Assembly (NCBI GenBank): GCA_021186555.1
Contig: JAJKFL010000039.1
Location: 37,676,733-37,740,732, forward strand
Reading direction: 5' to 3'
Length of the DNA stretch: 64,000 nucleotides
From: Reticulitermes speratus
Lineage: Eukaryota; Arthropoda; Insecta; Blattodea; Rhinotermitidae
Shown: in pieces, positions 30,442 to 39,699 of the stretch
Numbering within the stretch: the stretch's first letter is position 1
Layout: every line of letters begins with the position of its first letter
Program-made: the position numbers and the translations under genes
The notes under the pieces: model-generated
Seen by the model: the letters and a program-made list of their open reading frames with translations, nothing else
What the model was told of the DNA's origin: nothing
The model's database searches: none

Positions 30442-32480
30442 CGGCGGCTAACGTCTGCACCACGAGCTCCGGCCGCCTTTTCGTGACTGACCGCAGATCG
30501 AAGCAGCGGTACCTCATCGACACTGGGTCGGACCTGTGCGTCTTCCCGAGGAAGCTTCTCCCGGGGCGCAGGGAGCGCACCGACTACAGTCTGTACGCGG
30601 CCAACGGCACGACAATCTCAACATATGGATGGACAACGCAATCGCTGAACCTGGGGTTGCGCCGTGAATTCACCTGGCGCTTCGTGGTGGCCGATGTGCA
30701 GCTACCAATCATTGGCGTGGACCTGCTTTCGCATTACGGCCTCCTCGTCGACTGCAGAAATAACCGTCTGCTCGACGGCGTTACGTCATTGTCCACGCCA
30801 GGCTGCACAGTCACATCCTCGGTCCCCAGCATAAAGACCATCGCCAGCGGTGCCCCTACTGACAGCCTCCTGTCAGAGTTCCCGGAGCTCACCAGACCAA
30901 ATGGGACTCACCGGGATGTGCGGCACAATACGCAGCACCACATTCGTACTTCACCAGGCCCACCAGTAGCGTGCCGACCACGACGCCTTGCACCCGACCG
31001 CCTCGCGGTGGCCAAGGCCGAGTTCGACGCCATGCTGAAGGACGGTACTGCACGCCGTGCAGAGGGACCATGGTCGTCTGCCCTCCATCTGGTGCCGAAG
31101 AAGGACAGCGGTTGGCGGCCGTGTGGAGACTACCGTGCCCTGAACGCCCGCACCATCCCAGACCGATACCCCATCCGTCACATCCATGACTTCGCCCACA
31201 ACCTTTCCGGCTGCACCATCTTTTCGAAGATCGACCTCGTCAGGGCTTACCACCAAATCCCTGTCCACCCTGACGATATCCAGAAAACCGCCATTACCAC
31301 TCCTTTCGGACTTTTCGAATTCCCTTTCATGTCCTTTGGCCTCCGGAACGCAGCCCAAACCTTTCAGCGTTTCATGGACGACATCCTCAAAGGCCTCCCA
31401 TTCTGCTTCTCCTACCTGGATGATATCCTAGTCTCCAGCCATTCCCCTGAGGAGCACGACATCCACCTGCGCACCCTCTTCACCCAACTCCAGAAATATG
31501 GGATCCTTCTCAACCTTTCCAAGTGTGTTTTCCGTGTCCCAGAGGTATCATTCCTGGGTTACAAAATCTCCTCCCAAGGCTCCCAACCACTCCCGGAACG
31601 AGTAGCAGACATCCTATCCTGCCCCCCTCCCAAGACCGTCAGTCAACTTAGACGTTTCTTGGGAATGCTCAATTTCTACAGGCGTTTCCTTCCCCACGCT
31701 GCTTCCTCTCAAGCCCCTCTCCATGACGTCCTTTCTGGACCCAAAGTCAAGGGTTCTCACCCCGTCACCTGGACTCCTGAGCTCCACACGGCTTTCGACA
31801 AGTGCAAGACCAGTCTCGCGCAGGCCGTCCTGATAGCACATCCGGACTCTTCTGCTCCACTCGCCTTGGTCACGGACGCTTCAACCACTGCCATGGGTGC
31901 CGTCCTCCAGCAGCGAGTGCAAGACGTCTGGTTACCACTCGCCTTCTTCTCGAGGAAACTCAGTCCTGCGCAGCAAAAGTACAGTGCCTACGATCGAGAG
32001 CTACTGGCGATATACGAAGCAGTGCGGCACTTCCGCCACATGTTGGAGGCCCGTCACTTCACCATCCTGACGGACCATAAGCCTCTAACATACGCCTTCC
32101 AACAAAAGCGGGACCGCTGCTCGCCACGCCAGTTTAATCACCTAGACTTTATTTCTCAGTTCACCACGGACATCCAGCATATATCCGGCCGCGACAACAT
32201 CGTCGCCGACACGCTGTCCCGGGTTGAAACTATCACCACTCCGGTGACTCTCGAGGCACTGGCAGCAGCGCAGGATGAGGAAGGCGAGCTACATCATCTT
32301 CTCACAGGAGCCACCTCATTGCGGCTGCAGAAGGTTGACATCCCTGGTACCAACATCGCACTATATTGTGACTTGTCTGCCGGCAAACCACGACCCTACG
32401 TCCCTTCTCCACTCCACTCAGCTCAGCGGACCACTCGTCGCGGACGCACTGTCCGCTTTCCGGCCCGCTTCACCAGCTGA
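30351..32480 (+). CDS. Gypsy Pol with integrase deleted, 709 aa
   Basis: Domains in order: aspartic protease ([11 protein letters not shown], residues 55-65), RT ([19 protein letters not shown]; catalytic YLDD at 355-358) and RNase H (VTDAST near 508; [25 protein letters not shown]). A tether follows to AGKPRPYV. At that point a normal Gypsy enters the integrase HHCC and DDE core. Here only a C-terminal tail rich in Arg/Thr ([14 protein letters not shown]) follows, then the stop. The join keeps the frame. The element therefore cannot supply its own integrase. This copy has LNLSKC where unit 2 has the more usual LNPSKC. Confidence 0.93.
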   Translation: MLVPQEIWGQSPKMHASVFPQPGKHQQRTLTAANVCTTSSGRLFVTDRRSKQRYLIDTGSDLCVFPRKLLPGRRERTDYSLYAANGTTISTYGWTTQSLNLGLRREFTWRFVVADVQLPIIGVDLLSHYGLLVDCRNNRLLDGVTSLSTPGCTVTSSVPSIKTIASGAPTDSLLSEFPELTRPNGTHRDVRHNTQHHIRTSPGPPVACRPRRLAPDRLAVAKAEFDAMLKDGTARRAEGPWSSALHLVPKKDSGWRPCGDYRALNARTIPDRYPIRHIHDFAHNLSGCTIFSKIDLVRAYHQIPVHPDDIQKTAITTPFGLFEFPFMSFGLRNAAQTFQRFMDDILKGLPFCFSYLDDILVSSHSPEEHDIHLRTLFTQLQKYGILLNLSKCVFRVPEVSFLGYKISSQGSQPLPERVADILSCPPPKTVSQLRRFLGMLNFYRRFLPHAASSQAPLHDVLSGPKVKGSHPVTWTPELHTAFDKCKTSLAQAVLIAHPDSSAPLALVTDASTTAMGAVLQQRVQDVWLPLAFFSRKLSPAQQKYSAYDRELLAIYEAVRHFRHMLEARHFTILTDHKPLTYAFQQKRDRCSPRQFNHLDFISQFTTDIQHISGRDNIVADTLSRVETITTPVTLEALAAAQDEEGELHHLLTGATSLRLQKVDIPGTNIALYCDLSAGKPRPYVPSPLHSAQRTTRRGRTVRFPARFTS

Positions 32481-32492
32481 GCAGCTTTCTCC

Positions 32493-32504
32493 GCGGGGGG
32501 GTGA
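32493..32504 (+). other. Gypsy polypurine tract
   Basis: gcgggggggtga directly precedes the 3' LTR, the standard plus-strand primer position. Confidence 0.7.
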
Positions 32505-32751
32505 TGTGGGGGCTACCCACATGCATCAATCTCTCCGCTTCCCGCAACAGCACCGGGAAGGGAGAACGCGGTACACACGCCGCGGCAGCTTCTCCGCTCA
32601 CAGCAACAACAGGCAGCAAAGTCGTTCAGCCGACTCCGCCCACTGGCCACGGATTGGCGCACAGCGGGTGCTGTCAGCTAGCCAATCACGGAACAGCTTA
32701 GTCCCATGTCCAGTGGTATAAATATATGGCCGAACGACACCGAGCTTCATT

Positions 32752-33807
32752 TATGCTCTTTGCGAAGGCAGGGTGGAGGTCCTCCAAGCCTCGACCGGTG
32801 CAGTTCCTAGGAGAGCCAATCCAGTGGGTAGACACAGCCCGTTATCTAGGAGTGATCCTTGATACACGGATGACCTGGTCGCCTCACATCGTCCAGGTCA
32901 AGAAGAAAGCGGCCCAACGACTGGGTCTGCTTAGCTCTCTCCTTCACAGGAGAAGCGGCCTGTCCATCAGGAACGGGGTTCTGCTGTATAAGCAGCTCAT
33001 ACGGCCCATGATGGACTATGCGTGCCCCATTTGGAGGTCTGCTGCCTGCACCCACCTCAGAAAGCTGCAGGTTCTTCAATCCAAGTGTCTTCGCATTGCT
33101 ACTGGTGCACCTTGGTACATGAGTAGCGTGCAAATTCACGAGGATTTGGGAGTTCCTCTCTTTGCTGATCACATCAGAATTCTAACCGAGAGCTTCGACT
33201 CTAGGTTGGCTGGTGTGGGGAACCCCTTAACTCAGCAACTCGGCAGATATCTGCGCTGACCGAGGGCTGACCCAGTCCGTCTAGCGCAAGCTACGGGGAT
33301 GGGTCAGTGAATGTGTCGAGGCCCTTAGTGGCCAATAGACACTGCACCTAAATTTAGGCGCACTCCGATTACCCTGACTGAGGTTTTCCGTGATTTTCCT
33401 CAGTTGTAAGGTGAATGCCAGGGTATAACACAGTCGGGGCACGGCCCGCACCCCCCCACCCCCCGGTAGGACTAAATTATTCGTTTGTAGGTTTTGAATT
33501 CTTTGTGAAATTATTCGTGAAAATGCCACTCTGGGTTCAAATCCCAGAGAGCCACCCAACCAAAGTATTCCCCCCACTTGGAAAAAGTATACGCTCTTAG
33601 AGCTGTAGCTTTTGGTATGCCTGGTCCCGACTTAATCGAGACCCTAAATTTGTTAGCGTAAGCAAAATCCCCAGTTCAGAATTAAGAGTCTGTTATTGAG
33701 TCCAGCAATGCGGTAAAACGCAGGTATGGCTAAACAGATCAAGGGACGTCGACTTGCGCTCCGCGCAAGTCTCCGCCCTTAGTTAGCACTTTGGTTGGTT
33801 GGTTGGT
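32752..33807 (+). mobile_element. Jockey-superfamily LINE, copy 3 (strongly 5'-truncated, + strand)
   Basis: Same family as copies 1 and 2 but in opposite orientation, starting inside ORF2 at MLFAKAGW and ending in ttggttggttggttggt. The target duplication is accgagcttcatt (32739-32751 and 33808-33820). It carries several differences from copies 1/2, so it is an independent insertion. Confidence 0.95.
32753..33259 (+). pseudogene. LINE copy 3, ORF2 C-terminal fragment (168 aa)
   Basis: Covers the region after the RT catalytic motif, from MLFAKAGWRSS to QQLGRYLR, with one replacement (RILTESF for RVLTESF). By chance the frame is open from within the LTR, giving a 177-codon read-through with MAERHRAS at the front. 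Confidence 0.85.
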
Positions 33808-34044
33808 ACCGAGCTTCATTCCGTCGGCAGCATCGGAGCAAGCCAGTCGCAAGACAACAAAGGAGAGCACTTACACACACTCGTTGTACATACTTTGATT
33901 GAAGAATATATTGACTATTTATATGTGGATGCTGTGTAATCCTTTCTAGCAATAGAAATCCTGCCAGTATCCCACACATGTTTTGCCAGCAGACAAATCC
34001 CTACAATACTGTCATAATATGCTAAACAAATCTGTTTGTTTCAG

Positions 34045-34318
34045 GAGATATTCTCAGATGGTCTGACCCTGGTACCCAACCTCTTTTACACAAGTAGTTT
34101 TCAATGCCTTGTGGCTCATGATAACTGGAGAGCGCTATTCCACCAAAGAGCATGGAAAACTGCGATACTTCACTCAACAAGCGCTTCGTTTCCAGAAGTC
34201 TATAGATGTTACAGGAAATGCTCTTGTACAGACACCCTGGATACGACACTTCGCTCCCTATTACGTTGGGTTCACAGATCTCATGGAGACAACACAGAAC
34301 ATGCTGAAATACATGGAG
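34045..34318 (+). CDS. P450 unit 1, exon 4 (helices E-G; frame break)
   Basis: Acceptor ...gtttgtttcag, donor gtaatt. It should start and end in phase 0 but is 274 nt long, one more than a multiple of three. The first part reads EIFSDGLTLVPNLFYT in phase 0. The second part reads VVFNALWLMITGERYSTKEH...LKYMEV in the +1 frame. The join lies near 34091-34097 (acacaagtagtt). One extra base, or two missing, explains it. It lies 68 bp after the Gypsy 3' LTR. No second copy is in the window for comparison. Confidence 0.85.
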
Positions 34319-34367
34319 GTAATTCCACGCCTTGCTACTTTGGAGGAGTGACTAACTTCTGATAAGT

Positions 34368-34597
34368 TTGATTTCAGGCTTCCGCCGCGATGTTGATGTA
34401 ATCTGTGGTCTTTTGGGTAATTACACGGCGTCGTGTGGTTATTATTTACCGACGTTTCGGGACAACGTGTCGATCCCATCTTCATGGGTCAAGATTCCAA
34501 GATGGAAAGAAAGCTTGGGATCGACACGTTGTCCCGAAACGTCGGTAAATAATTACCACACAATGCCATGTAATTACCCAAAAGACCACAGATTACA
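34368..34597. mobile_element. Foldback element with 15-bp target duplication
   Basis: A 230-bp insertion in intron 4 flanked by taacttctgataagt (34353-34367 and 34598-34612). It begins ttgatttcaggcttccgccg. From 34397 it is an inverted repeat with arms of ~80 nt: tgtaatctgtggtcttttgg returns as ccaaaagaccacagattaca, and gacgtttcgggacaac returns as gttgtcccgaaacgtc. A 15-bp duplication suggests LINE-assisted insertion rather than cut-and-paste transposition. Same family as 18385-18583. Confidence 0.85.
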
Positions 34598-34619
34598 TAA
34601 CTTCTGATAAGTGTTTGCA

Positions 34620-35343
34620 ATTTCCAACATAAAGAAGTGTGTTAATTTGAAATACACCAAGCTTTGTGCAAATTCTATGCCAGACTGTATGTGTGGGGCC
34701 TAACAGGGAGGGTGGAAAGACACTGAAAAAATTCATAAATGTTTTGTAAGAAAAAAGAAAGTATTAAGGAAGTAGAGATGTGTGGAAAACAGGGTTGCTG
34801 AACTGGGTTTATGAAGAGATAGTCACAGAGGTAAGTAGTTGTGCATAACAATGAAGTACTGATTGTGTTGCGTGTGTTACACAGGATGGTCACAGTATAA
34901 TAAGAAATTTAGAACCCTATTCTTCTACAATACTGTGCTCAGTCACTGGATGTTCGTTGCCCGGCGTTTGTACCATTGACCATATAAAGAAAGGGCCACA
35001 ACATGGTCTTGAAACACTGCGCAACAAACACCCAATGAGGGAGCACAACATCCAAGAAGAGCGGAGTTCTCAACTGCATCACTTTGGAAACCTGAAAACT
35101 CACACAGTAAGAAACTGTTACAAATGACAAGGGACCAACTTACATATTACTGGCATAATACGGTGAGTGCAGCGCGGAGGAACTTCATTTAACTTTGATT
35201 CCATTATTGGCGTTACTTTCAAGCACTGTTGTTTCAGACATAAGCGACACATTTATTGCCATCTGATTAGGCATTACCATCATGACACATGATACAGTAC
35301 ATGCTGATGCTGCAGACAGTGTTCAATAAGTTACTTCTTGCAG
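34620..35343. other. Intron 4, no other feature recognised
   Basis: AT-rich intronic sequence with no convincing coding or repeat signature. Confidence 0.4.
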
Positions 35344-35461
35344 GAAGCAGTAACACAGCACAAAGCAACATACTCCAACGATCACATGCGTGACTTTATA
35401 GACATTTATCTCAAGGAAATGAAGAAGCAGGGGATGAATGGAGAAATTTCGTCCTTTTCCG
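35344..35461 (+). CDS. P450 unit 1, exon 5
   Basis: Acceptor ...acttcttgcag, donor gtaagt. Phase 0 in, phase 1 out, 118 nt. It encodes the G-H region: HKATYSNDHMRDFIDIYLKE, then a linker to the helix I exon (MNGEISSFS). Intact. Confidence 0.85.
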
Positions 35462-35594
35462 GTAAGTCTTGTTTTCTCGTATTATCAGTTAGTCACATAT
35501 ATGCATCCACACACAACACTGACCACAGGAACAAATAAGGTTACTTGAATTGCTTTCTTGTTACATAGAGTTCCTTGTATTAATTCCCTTGCAG

Positions 35595-35775
35595 ATGAGC
35601 AACTGAAAGTTGTAGGCATAGAGTTCTTGTTCCCTGCCTCCACCACAGTGACATCCACCCTCAACTTCGCCATGCTGTTTCTGCTTCATTACCCTGAGGT
35701 ACAGACTAAGATGCAGCAAGAGCTGGATGCAGTAGTGGGACGTGACCGTCTGCCTACCTTGGATGACAGGGCAGG
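35595..35775 (+). CDS. P450 unit 1, exon 6 (helix I and J)
   Basis: Acceptor ...ttcccttgcag, donor gtcagt. Phase 1 in, phase 2 out, 181 nt. Helix I reads LKVVGIEFLFPASTTVTSTL. The usual [AG]Gx[DE]T[TS] oxygen-activation motif is replaced by PASTT at 327-331, keeping the Thr but not the Ala-Gly or the acidic residue. Helix J (FLLHYPEVQTKMQQELDAVV, then GRDRLPTLDDRA) is canonical for CYP2-clan proteins. Confidence 0.9.
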
Positions 35776-35795
35776 GTCAGTAGAGACATCAGTAA

Positions 35796-36053
35796 TAATT
35801 CTGTGGCTCCGTGCATGAAACCCATAAACCACACTTAATCCGTTCCGAGGAAGTCGAAGTTTGATGCACAGAAAGCGCTACTCTGGAAAGAATTACTGCA
35901 GGGTGCTGCCACCTGTACTTCACTGTAGGCACTACTTAATATGTTTCTGTTTTGAGAGGTGATAGATACTTGGTCAGCCAACACACAGATAGCATTATCT
36001 CAGATTTATCAAACTTGAGGGTTATGGGTTTCATGCACGGAGCCACAGAATTA
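35796..36053. mobile_element. MITE with ~33-bp terminal inverted repeats
   Basis: taattctgtggctccgtgca + tgaaacccataa at the left returns as ttatgggtttca + tgcacggagccacagaatta at the right. It is a 258-bp non-coding element only 20 bp downstream of the exon 6 donor. The target duplication is unclear (possibly TA). Confidence 0.8.
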
Positions 36054-36064
36054 AGAATCTTCTT

Positions 36065-36850
36065 CTTCTTTGGCATACGATCCTTACAGTTTAACCAGTG
36101 CCTCCTTCAGAATGATAGCCCATACGGATCTGTCTTCAGCTTTCTTCCTCCATCTCTTGACACCTTTCAATTTCAGATCATTCTCAATACAGTCAAACAA
36201 CCTTAATTTTAGTCTTCATGCTTTTCTTCTTGCATCTGGTTTCCCCAGAAATACCTTCTTTACGGTCCTATCATCAGACATTCTTACTAGATGACCAGCC
36301 CATTCTATTCTTCTTACTTTTATTGTTGTTACAATATTTGGTTTTACTATACATAACCTGCAATTCATCATTAGTTCAGATTCTCCAGCCATTTTGATCT
36401 TTTATTGGGCTATATATTTCTTAGTACTTTGCACTCCCACGTTTTAAGGGCCGATTTCATTTGCTCTGTCATTGCCCATGTTTCACAACCATATAGCACT
36501 ATAGTTTTAATCACTGTAGTATATAGTTTTAGTTTTGTGTTTTGATATATATCTTGATTTCATAATTTTTGAGAGAGCCTGGTAAGATCTATTCCCTGCT
36601 GTTATCCTTGCTCAGACATCTTTTCCATAATTATTATCATAAGTAACCAGTGAACCCAAATATTTAAATTCTAAGACTTCTTGATATTCTTCATAATTAA
36701 TGTTCTGGGCTTTATGTTGCATATTCTTGTGTTTGTATTTTGAGGTATTCATGTATTTGGTTATGTCTACATTTATCTTCAGACCTACCGTATATCATTA
36801 GTTAGTTCTTCCATTTCTTGAATTACTTCACTGATTACCTGCATTGATCT
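36065..36850 (-). pseudogene. Decayed non-LTR reverse transcriptase (intron 6)
   Basis: Read on the minus strand with stops and shifts: NVDITKYMNTSKY, FKYLGSLVTYDNN, ARITAGNRSYQALSKIMKS, PIKDQNGWRI, KKVFLGKPDARRK and a GVKRWRKKAEDRS-W end. These match the YLGS...RI.AGNR.Y..L.K.LKS...KV..G.P.GRR..GRP...W blocks of insect LINE RTs. It is antisense to the P450 gene. Confidence 0.75.
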
Positions 36851-37825
36851 AGTTTAGAATATTGTCAAGAATAGACAAGTGCCTGCATAACAGAATTACA
36901 GGACATTCTGTAACATGGTATGTGAAGTCTTGTGGATCAAATGGTGGAAAAGTAGAATTTATGAGGTCTGACAATTCCATAAACCAACACTGATATGTTC
37001 GTGAAGCAACTAACAACAACAAATAGCTCTTGTGACTTTTTATTTTCAGTTAAGTGATTTGTTGTCATAACTAACTGTTCCTAAAAGGTGAGAAGAAAAA
37101 CTTGTTTTACATTTTTCAGAAAGGCTCTTGAGACAATCTTTCAGGGGAAAAAGTAGCAACTAGTGAAGAGGCTTGAACTTTCCAGTCTGGCCCAAAAATG
37201 AAATGCTGAAATTCCCAGTGGAAAAGTTCACAGTCTCAGAGACAAATGAAACTGGAAGTAAAAATCTAGACTCAACACCATACCAATCTGCATTTCTGTA
37301 TCAAGAGATTTATCCATTACTTTGTTTTTGCACAAGAGTCGACTAAGTTTGCATGATGCCAACACAAGTTCTTGTAAAACATTCTTCACGAAAGCAATTT
37401 TTGGCCAAAAACAATTAGGCTTACCAATGCTGGATAATACACTATAACCCACTGATTCAGCCATGTGTGACCTTTCATGTCCCTGAAACTAAAAAGAATT
37501 TCCCTGCAAGAATCTCATTTTGAATTCCATGAAGACATCCAGAGCACTGTGATAACAGTATTGAAACCACTTCCAGAACATGATTCCCAGCAATGTTTTT
37601 ACACAGGTAAAGATGTCAAAAAAGCCAGAAGGTAAGTACATTGTAGGTGACTACTCACTAATTCTTGTATGGCAATGCACATACACTCACCTATAATTAT
37701 TAAAGAATCAGTCCAGTTATTAAATTGTCAGACTTCATTTCCCTTTATACATTATTGCAAGGTTCACACAGATCCACCTGAAACTGTCATATAACACCAA
37801 ACTTAACAGCACACGTATTGCATAG
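36851..37825. other. Rest of intron 6, no feature recognised
   Basis: AT-rich intronic sequence. The minus-strand frame 37228-37464 is unrecognised and short. Confidence 0.35.
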
Positions 37826-37943
37826 GTTACCATACAATGAGGCATTCCTGAGAGAGGTGATGCGTAAAGAGGTAATAGCTCCATTGGCTGTGCTTCACAG
37901 GTCCACAGAAGACACTGAACTCGGCGGCTACAACATTCCCAAG
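37826..37943 (+). CDS. P450 unit 1, exon 7 (helix K, ExxR)
   Basis: Acceptor ...tattgcatag, donor gtgagc, phase 2 in, phase 0 out. It encodes LPYNEAFLREVMRKEVIAPL with the conserved ExxR pair at E384/R387, then LHRSTEDTELGGYNIPK (beta 1-4/2-1 region and SRS5). Intact. Confidence 0.92.
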
Positions 37944-38022
37944 GTGAGCAGTCGTATAAATCTTAGCAAAGCTCATATCAAAATCAAAGATGCACTTTTC
38001 AATAACAAGTACTTTGGTGCAG

Positions 38023-38164
38023 GACACAGTGATGATCTTGAACCTGTGGAGCTTCCATAATGACCCCAAGTTCTGGGGTGACCCAGAAGTATTCCGCCCT
38101 GAGAGGTTCCTTGATGAGAAGGGCCACCTGCTCAAGAAAGACTACTCCTTGCCCTTTGGAGCAG
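38023..38164 (+). CDS. P450 unit 1, exon 8 (PERF to start of heme loop)
   Basis: Acceptor ...tttggtgcag after only 79 nt of intron, donor gtcagt. Phase 0 in, phase 1 out. It encodes [20 protein letters not shown], the PERF motif (FRPERF, 437-442) and ends in LPFGAG, which exon 9 completes as GAGKRLCAGE. Intact. Confidence 0.92.
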
Positions 38165-38221
38165 GTCAGTGATGTAAATTTCTTATATTGGTGTTCTGAG
38201 TTTTGATGCTACCTACACCAA

Positions 38222-38400
38222 ACATCACAGTCCAGTGGATAACATTTCTGCTTTGTATTCTGGAGATCTCAGGTTCAACTCTCAACCTGGAAGCTGGCTA
38301 TTCTGAGGTCTCCAGGACTTGGTCAGTCCCTCCGAGTACGCTGTAGTTCTACTTGGGCCACAACTACTTGCTTCGACATCCTGTGCAAATAATTATTCAC
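38222..38400 (+). mobile_element. tRNA-derived SINE, family 1 (intron 8)
   Basis: Head cagtggataacatttctgc and caggttcaactctcaacc, body tcagtccctccga...gggccacaactacttgctt. Same family as 12196 and 21345 but more diverged. Confidence 0.65.
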
Positions 38401-38439
38401 TAACCATTACACATAACAAACTCCACTGAGCAGAGTGCT

Positions 38440-39130
38440 TGAAAACCTAATAGTTCCTCGGCTAGACAAGAAACTCCCCACATTTTATGGGACCCAGAGG
38501 TTCATTAGCATGTTCACAAGAGCCCGCCACTTATCCCTATCATGAGCCAGATCAATCCAGTTCACATCCCCCCATCCCATTTATGTAAGATCCATTTTAT
38601 TTTTATCCTCCATCTACACCTATGTCTTCCAAGTGGTCTATTTCCTTCAGGTTTCCTCAGAAAAATCCTATATGCATTTTTGTCCCTCAAATGTGCCATA
38701 TGCCCTGCCCTCTCATCCTTTTTTATTTTATCACCTGGATAACGTTTGGTGAGGAGTACAAACCAAGAAGCTCATCATCACCCAGCTTTCTCTGGTCTCC
38801 CGTTACTTACTCCCTCTTAGACTCGAATACTACCTCAGCACTCTATTCTTGAACACCCTCGGCCTACTGCAAAAGTTCATGCACATATAAAAGAACAGGC
38901 AAAATGATAATTCTGTATACAGTATTTTAATCTTTATATTCTTATTTAGCAAATGGGAAGACAAAATATTATGAACCAAATGATAGCAGGCGCTCCATGA
39001 ATTTAATCTGCTCTTTAATATCTTTATGCATGCAATTTTTATTTGTTACTGCCATTCCCAAATATTTGAATTTTGCCATATTTTCAATGGCTAAGCATCT
39101 GTTCCTTCAATACTGCAGAGCAGCTCTGGA
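38440..39130 (-). pseudogene. Decayed non-LTR reverse transcriptase (intron 8)
   Basis: Minus-strand fragments in shifting frames: FKNRVLR, RETRESWVMMSFLVCTPH, GHVAHLRDKNAYR-like, PEGNRPLGRHRCRW and WIDLAHDRDKWRALVN followed by LMNLWVP. They match the ENRVLRRIFG...EWR.L...L..LY.SPN and KPEGKRPLGRPR.RW...DWIDLA.DRD.WRALVN tail of a LINE family abundant in some insects, notably Blattodea. Antisense to the P450 gene. Confidence 0.75.
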
Positions 39131-39560
39131 TGTAAACATTGTAATTCAGTTCAGTAAAATCTTTCTCCACTTGCAGGATAAGGCATTTTCAGTTTCAAGT
39201 AGAATTCATGTCTACATACCATCAGTGCTCCTTGTTCAGAGAGGAGAAATGCTTGCCAGAAAACAGTACTACAGTCAGCAAAACCCTTTATTGCTGTCTT
39301 GTGCTAAAACAATTATGTCACTTTCCTGATCAACATAGCTCTGCATGGTAACATTAGTATAAGCTATGGGCCTCTAGGCCCATGCCTTTGCATAATCAAG
39401 TTGCTGTGTCAAAATATCCAGAAAACACACAACACATTTAAAAGGTTAGAAAAGTTCTGAATTTCAACATAAAAATTCTATCAATTTTTGCGTGCAGAAG
39501 GTCCGACTCGCTTTTAAAATGTTTTATGTTTCACATTATATTCACCGTGCATTCTGTCTT
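39131..39560. other. Intron 8, no feature recognised
   Basis: AT-rich intronic sequence. Confidence 0.3.
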
Positions 39561-39699
39561 ATATAATAGCTTTTATTTTAACCAACACATGCACTACAAT
39601 TTTGTCGTCGTATATACCCCTACATATGTAGGTATATGTAGGGTATATACGACAACAAAATTGTAGTGCATGTGTTGGTTAAAATAAAAGCTATTATAT
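39561..39699. mobile_element. Near-perfect foldback element, 139 bp
   Basis: Arms of about 59 bp pair with a single mismatch: atataatagcttttatttta returns as taaaataaaagctattatat, around a ~21-nt loop with tacatatgta. The left flank ttcaccgtgcattct also precedes the foldback at 17932, and both contain accaaca-n-tgcact near the end and cccctacatatgt internally, so they look related. Confidence 0.85.

Larger units (their letters stand above)
21810..33976 (+). mobile_element. Gypsy LTR retrotransposon in P450 intron 3, with three nested LINEs
   Basis: LTRs begin TGTGGGGGCTACCC and end TATCCCACA. The element is bounded by the 4-bp direct repeat CATG (21806-21809 and 33977-33980), typical of Ty3/Gypsy. 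Without the LINEs it is about 3.7 kb: two 403-bp LTRs and a 2.9-kb interior with gag and pol but no integrase core. I see no difference between the LTRs over the shared parts, indicating a young insertion. It is in the sense orientation of the P450 gene and ends 68 bp before exon 4. Unit 2 has the same insertion at the same base (60989). Confidence 0.95.
32505..33976 (+). repeat. 3' LTR, split by a third LINE
   Basis: LTR parts 32505-32751 and 33821-33976 match the 5' LTR with no difference noticed by eye. The interruption is the LINE at 32752-33807, with 13-bp target duplications. Confidence 0.93.

Noticed and set aside
30889-31841. Other-frame ORFs inside Gypsy pol (60-135 codons)
   Set aside because: GC-rich coding sequence produces long shadow frames; the pol frame with protease, RT and RNase H motifs is the real one.
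32726-33259. 177-codon fusion ORF starting MAERHRAS
   Set aside because: The first nine codons are LTR sequence fused by LINE insertion; no evidence of a functional chimera.
18622-34318. Mutual compensation of the exon 3 (-1) and exon 4 (+1) frame breaks
   Set aside because: Translating the shifted frame across the junction gives a TGA early in exon 4, before the second break, so they cannot compensate.
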